From Haplosporangium gracile (lineage: Eukaryota > Mortierellomycota > Mortierellomycetes > Mortierellales > Mortierellaceae): a stretch of DNA of 14,488 bases. Shown here one piece after another: positions 1 to 8,284 of this stretch. The stretch's first letter is position 1; each line of letters starts with the position of its first letter. The notes under the pieces are model-generated. The model had not been told where the DNA came from, made no database searches, and saw nothing but the letters and a program-made list of their open reading frames with translations. The stretch is taken from assembly GCA_015499985.1 (NCBI GenBank), contig JAAAUF010001003.1, forward strand, positions 1 to 14,488, in the 5' to 3' direction. A program made the translations under genes and the position numbers.

Positions 1-1383
1 TCACTACAGCAAGTGGGGTGGGTTCACGCTTAATAGGGGTGTCGACATCTGGCTGAATATCCTGAGGTGACCGCGTTGTGCTCATAACTGCAAGGTCAGC
101 TGAGGCGGTATTTGAAGACGCCTCAACTGATAATGTCGTGGTCGGGGTTGTTGGCACCTTATGAGGAAGTGACGGAGCAGGCTCTGGTAACGCAGTTGAC
201 TTTGTTTTGTATGTTGGTATTGGTTGAAGTTGAGGCTGAGGCTGATCAAAGACTCTGCCAAGACTCTGACCTAGACCAGGGAAGTTCGTTGGCCCCGGTG
301 TTGGCGTTGGTTGAGGCGGCGGCGGAGACTGATCAGAGACACTTCCAGGTTCCAGCTTAATCGGTGTAAGAGTAGGTGAGGAGTGAGGCGGAGACGAAGG
401 CTGAGTAGTGACACTTCCAGATTCCATTTTGATTAGTCGAAGATGAGGTGAGAATTGCGGTGGAGGCAAAGGCTGATTAGAGTCGTCTCCAAGTTCTAGT
501 TCGATTGATCGGAGAGTACGTGTGAGTCGAGGCTCAGGCAGAGACTCACTTGAGGCGGCTTCAACATCCTGGTTCGTCTGTATGATGTTTTGTCGGGTTC
601 GCTTGTCTTCCTCCTCCTCCTCCTCCAGCGTAATGAGATGTTGCTCGTATTTTGCCTTTCGTCTATTGTACATTTAGATGAGTTTCTGGTTATCGTGTTG
701 TCCTTGAACAAAAAAAAAGTAGTGCTGATATATTGGAGGGGATTATACACTTACGTTTGCAATTCCTTGAGGGCGGAGTCGTTTGGTTCCAGTTTTTGGA
801 CGGGGTGCATCTCTCGATAGCCACGATCCCGGTACCCGTTCATGTTCAATTCGATCGTGCCATTAGGGCCTACTTTTGGCAGGAGGTTCCTGAGATAGAC
901 GAGGTCGCCCGCCTTGATGTCTTTATTCTGGGCAGTCGTGCAATGTTCATCCCAAAGTGTTGCGATGATGCAGGCTTGGCCTTTTGGCCGGCCGACGGCG
1001 TCCTGAAAGGGGAGCAGATCATGCTCCGTGTAATCTGTTAGGACCATCGCTGCTTTCCTCACAGCCACTGTCTCACGCCCATACTCATACTTTTCCAGAA
1101 CCTCCATTCTGATGTAACAGACCTAAAGGTTGCAGCGAAAGAAGAATGAATTATCGATGTGAGTATTTTTCCGTTCAGGTTTTCGTGTATTGGTGAGTCG
1201 AATTAAGTAATTGATAGGACCACCTTGAACTGACGCGGTCGAGACTAATATTACTACCTCACCCACGTAGTCACAGAACACTCTTGGTTGTAGTTGATTT
1301 GTGCTTCTGATTTTTTTACCGGGTATGATGGGAGGCTTGAATTGGGAGAGAAAACTCGGTGGTCGTGATTGGGCATTGGTCAT
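1..1383 (-). CDS. pot1: Pot1-like telomere ssDNA-binding protein, partial (3' end beyond window)
   Basis: Spliced model: exons 1383-1255, 1122-755 and 662-1, with introns 1254-1123 (GTAATA..TAG) and 754-663 (GTAAGT..TAG). It encodes 386 residues and is still open at the window edge. Residues about 34-155 match the second OB fold (POT1pC) of S. pombe Pot1: VLTDYTEH (70-77), LWDEH (99-103), KAGDLVYLRN (113-122), then a G-x-IELNMNG strand. The family binds the single-stranded telomeric G-overhang and protects chromosome ends. The start at 1383 is preceded by a CA-rich leader with A at -3. No upstream coding sequence resembling the first Pot1 OB fold (Telo_bind) is present in the 710 nt before the neighbouring gene, so this may be a single-OB paralogue. 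The tail after residue 170 is disordered: a Glu6 run, then Pro/Ser/Thr/Gln-rich sequence. The donor of intron 1 is the least certain junction (1257 or 1254). The assignment rests on remembered family motifs. Confidence 0.77.
302..517 (-). repeat. Three tandem 72-bp coding repeats (24 aa) in the Pot1-like tail
   Basis: Units lie at 517-446, 445-374 and 373-302 and encode residues 215-238, 239-262 and 263-286. They align without gaps: TLRSIELELGDDSNQP.., HLRLIKMESGSVTTQP.. and TLTPIKLEPGSVSDQS.., each ending in a Pro-rich stretch closing with SP or TP. Units 2 and 3 carry a sumoylation-type I-K-x-E core (Lys244, Lys268); unit 1 has Glu in place of Lys. A fourth I-K-R-E lies outside the repeat at residues 376-379. 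Confidence 0.85.
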
Positions 1384-2093
1384 TGTTATGGGGTGATGTG
1401 TGTTGTTGTGGTTGTTGTTGTTTTAAATGTACAGAGACTGGTGACGCGCTGTGATTGTGCAGTAAGAAGCGAGCTACATGTATGTGCTTGTTGTGTGCCC
1501 TGAAAAGGATGACCTTGAAGAGGATGAGTGCGCGCGTGCGTTGTTGGTGAGTCGCGCTGTTGGAGAGTCGCGTTGTTGTTGTTGATATGTTGGGTTATGG
1601 TACGTTGACAGTAGTGTTGAGTAAGACACAGGTGCAAGTGGAAGTACTCGGGGTAATCAAGAAATGACTGTCGGTCAGGAATTGGACAAGAGTGAAAAAA
1701 AAAGACGCGATCAAAAGAGGGCTCAGAGGTGAGAGGAGAAGAGAGGAGTCAAAGACTCAGGAACGAACAGCAACGCGCTTTCTTCTCTTCTCTCTCAATT
1801 TTAGATTGAGTGGCTTGGACACATGACCACCTCCGAAGTAGTCGAAGCCCACATGTCTTCATGCTGCTATCTAGGCTTTGCATTGGACGCATAATCCTCT
1901 CTCTCTTACTTCCCATAAGCAAGCCACGCACAACAAGAATAATGCAGTTCCAGGGTCAAAAGAAATAAACAAGAGGAAAATGGCTCCATATCTTCACAGT
2001 GATGCTTCCTTCATCAATTTGTGTGTATTTTCGCTCCGTCTGCCTTTTTCTATATATATAAATATTATGCGTGTGCCTTATCTACAACAAACC
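1384..2093. other. Intergenic: pot1-like promoter/leader and malonyl-CoA decarboxylase 3' flank
   Basis: No gene supported. Read on the minus strand, roughly 1750-1640 is pyrimidine-rich (CTCTTCTCCTCTCACC type) and 1640-1384 is CA-rich (CAACAACAACA), the usual look of a promoter and 5' leader for the gene starting at 1383. An AT-rich stretch (tatatatataaatatt, 2052-2067) just past the decarboxylase stop may help its 3' end formation. I find no clear AATAAA on the minus strand there. Confidence 0.55.
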
Positions 2094-5034
2094 TTATGCA
2101 GTAACAATCTCAAGCAAACGGAACTTGGACCCATTCACCTGCACAACCTGCCCCTCCTCCTCCCCATCCTTCTCTTCTCCCTGTCCACCACCAACAGTCT
2201 GTCTAAAGTTCGTCGCAGAATCCATCAACACCTTCTGGAACCCGGTATCCCTTGACGAGACACTGATAGTACCATCCTGCAAGTACTGTTGGTTGTTCAT
2301 CTCGATATGATCCAACGAGTACAGATAATTAATCATCAACCCAAACGACTCCTCCATGCCCTTTGTTGACGTGTCGCCGAGCCAGTTCAGGCGGTGCGCA
2401 CATGCACCGTTGCGGAGGTGGAAGTTTGCCACTGGGTCTAGTGCCAAGTGACGACGCTTCTCTAGCAAGATGTATCTATTTTTGTGAGAGGAAAAATAAC
2501 AATAATGGACGTTAGATATCCGCTACAAAGTCGTATACACGTATTCAGAGTTCGATTGGTTCAAAATACATGCGAAGTGTTTACCTAGCGCAAAGACGGC
2601 TGAGGATGGGTCGCAACTTGCCCATTGTCTCACTGTTCGAGAATGTCGAGGAGTGCATCAAGACCGCCTGTGATCAGGGGGGGAAACGCGTTGAGGTTAG
2701 GACTATGTTCCATAATAGCATTAAATTAATGTGAACGCCACCATCAGCAAGAGAACTTACGCTGAACTGATCCTCGACATCTCCTGAGGCGGTTCCTGTC
2801 TCCTGGCCCAGTTGAGAAACAATAGACTCCTCCTGAGGCAAGAGCAACTTTTGTCCAAGGTTTTGACATTGCCCGATCCACTTTCTGAATCCTGGGATAG
2901 GCGACAATGTGCTGAAGGTCTCGATCTGAGGGAATTCGACCTTCAAAGACCTGACCACACGCTTAATCAAAAAGTTGCCCAACTCAATTCCCGACAACCC
3001 TAGTTAGTAAAAACGCGCAACCAGGTAATAAACGTTAGCATAAAGGATCCGCTTAACAAAGACACTATATCCTCTCCACGTGAGTATCCACAAGAAGGTT
3101 GTCACCTGCCTACTTGGGTGGTGATGGAGTAAAAAATGGCGCACTTGACAGTCTCGGCGGGGTTTGCGTGTCCGGGTGAAGGGTCGTTCAAGATATCCTG
3201 GACATTGTCCGAAAGACGCTCGACCAACGCCACCTGCACAAAAACCAAGGGTTCTGTAGGGATACTCTTGTTCATCAGTGCAAACACTCTCCTGCCAGGT
3301 CCCACACGTCTCTTCAAATCCTGCACATCTTTGAACTTGTGCACCGCCTCGTATTGTGTAATCTATTTTGTGATAGCAGGAGATGTCTCTGGTAAGTAAA
3401 TCAGTAGTCGCAGTCTCATAGCCTAAAAAACGCACCTTGTTGCTATAAAAAGTGTCTATAGTCGATAGGTACCTTCTCGAGCAAGACGGCGGGTGATTGC
3501 CAGGTCAAACGCTCGAGGTCCAGGAACCCAACGAACCATGCCTGCAACTTTTCCTTGAGCGACTCGTTCAACGACGACAAGTACACATCTCCTTTGTTTG
3601 CTTGAATAATGCTCTAATTATGTCAATGGCGGAAAAGATTAGTCAGTGAATAGTCAATATAGGTTCGCACGATGTATCGTCAGGAGTGTGTGTGAGCTGC
3701 TATTACTAGGAGGTCTTGGCGCATGTCGATGAGGAACTTGAGCCCTCCGGGCAGCCGACTGACACGATCAAAGAACTTGTTGTGGCCTGGCACAATGGCA
3801 TGACGAAGCAATTGCTCTGCACGCAGCAATGCCTTGCTCTCCGGTTCCTTGTGTGCATAATCCTGGTACTGTTCGGCAGCCTTTACCACGTCCTCCTGTA
3901 GCACACCTAGTTAGCCGAGACGAAAGTCAGGGGATAAAGAGGATTAGAAAGACGGTTCTCTGTTGGGTGTGTTGCCTACTGTTGCTATTGTTGTGTTTGC
4001 AATTCCCGGCTTGTGTTGTCCTGTCTGGTGTTGATATGTCTGATGTTTTCGTGGGTTTTGTTCCTTGGATGTGTTAGCTGACGAATGTGTTTCTGTTTGT
4101 TTGTTTGTTTGTTGTTTGTTGTTTGTTGTTTGTTGTGTGTGTGATATAGATCAGAGAAGTGACGACAGGAAATCCTCCCCCCTTTCCCCCGCATTTCTGT
4201 CCCCAACTGAATCTTGATTTGTGCACGATACACACACGCAGAAAGATACACCTACAAACATAGCCCAAACACAAACAGACAACACCATGTGCATATCATC
4301 ATAACCATCATCGCCATAATCTCCTCCATCTCTCTCCTTATCATGTCTCCATGCAATCGCGTATAAACATACCAAAGTCGCGAGCCAACAGCCTCAAGAA
4401 CTCGGTCTTGCCATTCCGATCCAGACTCGAAAAGAAATCACAACTGCTCTTAGCTATTACACTTGGCAATATATCGCCCTGACCCGGTCGATCTGTAATG
4501 ACTGCAAGCAACAACTTCCTCATGAACTCGGGATCACGGTCTGCTGCCCGTCGGGTGCGCTCCTTGTCAAATGTCGAGAAACCCGGCTCGCGGAAATGTG
4601 CTGCAATGTCGTTCCAGTACCGGTCGACTACGTTTGCTCGGAGTGCCTGTAGTGTTCCTGATCCCGCCGCATTGCTGGAAGAGGAGTTGCTGTTGTTGTT
4701 ATTGTTGTTACTGTTGTTTCCGCCGTTGCTAATAGTTGCCATGGTGCGCTGTCTCTGTTATGTGGATCAGTTGAAAACCGTGAAGGAAGAGGGTTAGAAT
4801 CAATTGATACTTTTGTACACTTTTGTAAGAAAGCAGAGAGAGGGAGAGAGAAAAGATATAAAAAGAAGGAGAGAAGAGGAGAATGAAATGTACCTGCAGG
4901 GCGGCGATGTGGAATGGAGAGCGAACAGTTGCTGATGTCGAAGAGCTGTAAAGAGAAGTGGAGGAAGAGGGAGAAGATGACCAGACGCGGGATGATGGTT
5001 TTGAAAGGTGGGAGATGATCAGCCGCCTGGACAT
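2094..5034 (-). CDS. MCD: Malonyl-CoA decarboxylase, mitochondrial, 8 exons, complete
   Basis: Converts malonyl-CoA to acetyl-CoA and CO2, clearing malonyl-CoA in mitochondria. Exons: 5034-4894, 4754-4373, 3906-3707, 3613-3473, 3362-3110, 2999-2761, 2667-2585, 2475-2094, giving 607 codons including stop and 606 aa. Junction phases all agree, but intron 5 needs a GC donor. Residues 1-47 are Ser/Arg-rich and nearly acid-free, like a mitochondrial presequence; an Asn/Ser linker follows (57-75). The helical N-domain contains LARDFG, and exon 4, recovered by homology, contains [14 protein letters not shown]. The catalytic domain has [38 protein letters not shown] and [10 protein letters not shown]. 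The last two hold the expected Ser (405) and His (499), equivalent to human Ser329 and His423. Human MLYCD is 493 aa; the excess is linker and a Glu/Gly-rich C-terminus ending LLEIVTA, with no PTS1. ATG at 4742 (Met52) could start a second form. Confidence 0.95.
3000..3109 (-). other. Predicted GC-AG intron (intron 5 of MCD)
   Basis: Exon 6 begins GG-TTG-TCG-GGA-ATT, encoding (G)LSGIEL, and needs one base from exon 5. The GT dinucleotides near the end of exon 5 give phase 0 (CAA|GTAGGC) or phase 2 (CAG|GTGACA), and neither keeps frame. TAG|GCAGGT gives phase 1 and yields the family-consistent [15 protein letters not shown]. The 3' end, TACTAACTAG, carries a perfect CTAAC branch motif. A sequencing indel is the main alternative. 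Confidence 0.6.
4095..4143 (+). repeat. GTTT/GTTTGTT microsatellite in MCD intron 2
   Basis: A run of (GTTT)4 followed by four GTTTGTT-like units and a GT tail. It lies inside the 466-nt second intron (4372-3907) of the decarboxylase gene, which is about four times longer than the gene's other introns. Confidence 0.8.
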
Positions 5035-6192
5035 TGCTTTTCGTTATCCTGTGAGAGAAGAGACCGAGAAGGTGAGGTGTGAGAGAGAGGGTGGTGAGCC
5101 AAGTAGGCAATGAAAACAAAAAAAAGAAAAAGATGTAAGTGGATCCCGACTACAAAGTAAAGAATAAGAGATTGAATGTGTACTCGAGTGAGTCGGTGAG
5201 TGAGAGAGAGGACGATGGAGAGTGTGTGTGCGTGTAAAGTGAACGGGAATAGGGAGCAGACCTAAGACAGATAAAAGGGGCGGGGAGACGGACGCGTGGG
5301 AAGAAGTCGATGGGTGTGTCCGTGGCCCTGTGAAAGGGGAAAGGTACAAAAGCGAAGGTAAAGAGCAGTCCCTGATGTCACTGGCCAGTCAGACTCCATT
5401 TTATCGCTTCAAGTAGGGGTTGAACATGTATGGTCAGAAAGACCTACAAGGGAATGTTCTACAATGTTTTCGGTAATAATAAGTATGCTCCATTGTTCTG
5501 TTACTTCCTTTTGCACGCTTTTTTTTATTTCTCCTCATGAGCGTGGCTGCCTGTGTGTCCTCTTTTCCACCTTTTTTTCGGCCTTCCAGCAAAGAAACGC
5601 GTACAAGATCGCGTTCCGCTTTACTATTGTTTACGCGAACCTCGCTCTCCTCTTTTTTTTCGCTTCTCGTTTTTCATGTCCGTCTCTCATCTGATAATTG
5701 TTCGTTTTCCTCGCTTTGCTCACTTTGCCCACTTTGCCTCGACTATGCATTCGCCTTCACCAATCCTTGCAAGGAAGCGAAATATACACATATAGGTAAA
5801 TGGTTCTTTTCTCTGCCCTGCTAGCGCCAGTATTTCTCCTGTTTCTGCTATAAAAAAAAAGACCCGCTTCCTAGCTGTTGCGAATTAAAAAAAAATGTAA
5901 AATGGCGAATATCTTGCTTCTTTCATTCCAGTTGAGAAGCACCATCGACAAGCGAAACTCATATCTCACCATCCGCTCTTAGCGCTAATAGTTCTTTCTT
6001 TGATGGGTCAATATGTTGATTCCTTAAAATGACTCTGCTGACTTTTTCCCTGAGGTGCATGTAGCCCTCACTGAGAACAAAAACCAAAGACATTTTTGAA
6101 AACATACATATATTTACTGTGGTTTTGTGTTGGCTTGAAATTCCTACTCTTTAACGACTAAAGACGACAACTGTTGGATTGCGCCGCGCTAC
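5035..6192. other. Intergenic: MCD 5' flank and gene-free stretch
   Basis: Minus-strand reading of 5400-5035 is CT-rich (CTCTCTCACACCTCACC). It ends TTCTCTCACAG just before the MCD ATG, which could be the acceptor of a 5' UTR intron. Plus-strand 5510-5690 is T/C-rich with short open frames of biased composition, not convincing as coding. 5830-6190 is AT-rich with poly-A runs; I see no gene or RNA in it. Confidence 0.5.
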
Positions 6193-6785
6193 TCAAGCAA
6201 CTTGCAAATTGATTGCACTCAAATCAATGGTATCCACCAAAACAACATCCGGAGCGTGAAGTACAGCACTTCCATAACTCCACACCAACCGCATCGGCAC
6301 CTTGTTTGATCCCTCCACCACCTTCCGCACCTGAATACATCCGTCTTTATTCGCAGTAGCAAACTCCAGCGTTTGGGCCTCCGTTTGATATCCTCAGTAC
6401 CGTCGAAGCAAGCTTCAAAACCCGTTACGGCTTTCCAGTCTTTAGGCGCAACATCCGATGACTCTTTCAGACAACAACAGTGGCCCATTTGGCGCCAGCT
6501 ATCCATTGACCGCAAAAAGAACACACGATTCGTCAGAGAATGGATTGGTCGTTCAGGATGGTTCGATGCTCTCATCCCAAAGCCACTCTCCGTATCGATT
6601 ATTGCATGAAATGACCTGCGCACTCGTTGGTACAAACATCACAAAGCCATACGCTAAATCGTCGCTGTTCACATTTATTTTGTACTCGCCATTGCGCGTA
6701 TCCTAACACAAAAGCATCTATCTTGACATCCAGCTGCAATGTCGAAACCATTTGGTGAGAATACAACATTTTCAACGGCGGTGCA
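6193..6785 (-). pseudogene. Degraded WD40-repeat protein gene fragment
   Basis: Three minus-strand stretches in different frames keep WD40-like phrases. (a) 6782-6715 reads AVENVVFSPNGFDIAAGCQD. (b) 6702-6553 reads SDDLAYGFVMFVPTSAQVIS then NNRYGEWLWDES and hits TGA at 6553-6555. (c) A middle part has CGQWIAGAKWATVVV and PKDWKAVTGFE in shifting frames, and 6375-6193 reads EFATANKDGCIQVRKVV up to LSAINLQVA and a TGA. These resemble the repeats (xxFSPDGxxIASGSxDxTVRLW) and end region of fungal NACHT-WD40 STAND proteins as I remember them. At least three frame changes and several stops separate the parts. No intact open frame covers the region, so I infer a dead fragment with the N-terminal part lost. 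Alternative: an intron-rich live gene, less likely given the in-repeat stops. Confidence 0.55.
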
Positions 6786-7135
6786 GCCTCAGTTCCCGGA
6801 TCTGCTCCTCAAAAAGTTGCATGACCGCAATTACTCTCCTACTAAGTCCTTCTCTGGTCGTTCAAGAGTTGGAGGATCGAGGAAGAGTGGGATGCGAGCA
6901 TCAGGCTTATAGTTCAGTGTTGGGTGTATTTGCTGATGAGAGGTGCGGACTTAATGGTATCTTAACCTCTGGATACCCTATCCTTCACAAATCGAAATAC
7001 AATACTTGCCCTTCGAAAATTGATATGTGACCTCCTCAATATGAACAACTATTTCTACCCATGATCCTTCTTTCTTTCGTCCTTTTGCTCAACCTCCAAC
7101 AACAAAGCCCTGCGGGAAAAAAAACTGTCGCCCAA
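6786..7135. other. Gene-free stretch before the Cys-rich array
   Basis: Possible further WD40 debris on the minus strand near 6786-6850; otherwise no recognisable coding. 7061-7130 is CT-rich then A-rich and probably serves as promoter/leader for the gene at 7136. Confidence 0.4.
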
Positions 7136-7684
7136 ATGTCACTGATGATCTCTTTTGTCCGAAGAGCAAGCCAGCGTCCCCTCACCACAGTAACAGCAGC
7201 AACAGTAGTTATGGCTAACCATAACTACTTTCAGCTTCTCAACATAATCAACAGGCCGACCACTTCCAACATCAACGACGACCTCATCCACCAAACTCGC
7301 ACCCGTATTGCCAACATTAGGAGCGGCAGCTATCAGAACTACACTACCGCAAACACCAACACCTCAGACTCCTCCTCTGCGCCTCGAAACTACCTTCCCC
7401 GCTGTAGCGGTATGACTGTAAAGAACACGCCTTGCCAACGCGACGGCATCAACCCCGTCAGGGAGACTTTCACTGCCAACAAGGACACCAACGCGGTGGT
7501 TCGATACTACTGCTACCAGCATGATCCACGCATAGTCGCCAGCCACCGATGCCTGGGTTATGTCAAAAGCGAACGTCGGCAATGTCGAGTCACTTGCTCC
7601 GAGTCTGAGATCAGGAGTGAAGGGCGTCCTATCTGCAACACTCATTACCGACCTGGCGCTCGACTCATCACTCGCCGGAACTGA
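7136..7684 (+). CDS. Cys-rich double C..C..C-x2-H protein, copy 1
   Basis: I do not recognise the family by name. The protein is 182 aa from ATG 7136, which aligns best with the starts of the other copies (leader ending in A-rich sequence, then MS/MT). The upstream in-frame ATG at 7061 would add a hydrophobic MILLSFVLLLNLQQQ, but that DNA resembles the pyrimidine-rich leaders of the array. The C-terminal 94 residues form the shared module: C90-x9-C100-x25-C126-x2-H129, then C139-x10-C150-x3-C154-x12-C167-x2-H170, with RCSGMTVKNTPCQRDG, YYCYQHDPR and GYVKSERRQC. The two half-modules look related to each other, which suggests an internal duplication and two zinc sites (inference). Unlike copies 2-4 it lacks a clear MTQ start. 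NDDLIHQTRTRIANI near residue 62 may be a diverged form of the motif shared by copies 2-4. Confidence 0.75.
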   Translation: MSLMISFVRRASQRPLTTVTAATVVMANHNYFQLLNIINRPTTSNINDDLIHQTRTRIANIRSGSYQNYTTANTNTSDSSSAPRNYLPRCSGMTVKNTPCQRDGINPVRETFTANKDTNAVVRYYCYQHDPRIVASHRCLGYVKSERRQCRVTCSESEIRSEGRPICNTHYRPGARLITRRN

Positions 7685-8284
7685 ACGAGAAAAAAAGCGG
7701 TGTCCCTTCTCCTGACCCCTCCTCTTCCTCATCAGTTCTTTCTCATTCTTTTTTCCCTTTTTTCTTGCTCGGTGCGTTCACTTTGTCACTTTGCTTTCGT
7801 TTGCCACTCCCATCATGCACTTTCCACATCGTACTTCACCTGTAGTAAAAAAAAACACAATCTCCTTGCACAATGAAGTGAATGAATTGAAAAAAAAAAA
7901 GCAGCACAATCTTATTTTTCCTTTGTCACCATTCATCACCCTTCACCACATTTTTCTCAAGTCAGTCATCACAAACAGGTCGCCGAGTAAGAGATTTGTG
8001 CATGATTGCGAGTTTCAGGCGAATGTGATTGTGACAATCAAAGCCTTGATGGCAAAGCTAAATGCTCCTTAATCAACCATGCACAAAGCGAAAAAAAAAT
8101 ACGAACACAAATGTTCCTTGACCCGTGCCATGGTCTAAGGCTTAAATTTTTCCCGTACGCCCCCTCGCCATCTTTTCTTTTTTATTTCACTCCCTCTCTT
8201 CTTCTTTTTTCTCACGCTCTACCACCACTACACAAACAACAACCACGCAGCATGACCACCACAACGACAACCACGACCACAAAG
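7685..8284. other. Intergenic between Cys-rich copies 1 and 2; promoter of copy 2
   Basis: No gene supported. T/C-rich tracts (7735-7800, 8155-8225) and A-runs. The block around 8046-8074 is repeated upstream of copy 3. The leader ends in CACCACAACGACAACCACG-type repeats directly before the ATG. Confidence 0.5.
8046..8074 (+). repeat. Duplicated promoter block, unit A (upstream of copy 2)
   Basis: TTGATGGCAAAGCTAAATGCTCCTTAATC aligned in two parts with 9693-9718: TTGATGGCAA versus TTGGTGGCAA, then an identical 14-mer AATGCTCCTTAATC (8061-8074 and 9705-9718). It lies about 210 nt before the copy 2 ATG, comparable with about 180 nt for the copy 3 relic. Confidence 0.6.

Noticed and set aside
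733..1041. Plus-strand open frame of 102 codons
   Set aside because: Antisense of the conserved Pot1-like OB exon.
1386..1637. Minus-strand open frame upstream of the Pot1-like start, considered as an N-terminal exon
   Set aside because: CA-rich, Thr/Gln/His-biased and with no OB-fold features; fits a 5' leader better.
5464..5824. Phe/Ser/Cys-rich plus-strand open frames
   Set aside because: Explained by T/C-rich DNA; no motif, no family resemblance, three overlapping frames equally open.
6373..6706. Plus-strand open frames across the WD40 relic
   Set aside because: The minus strand carries recognisable WD40 phrases; these are its antisense.
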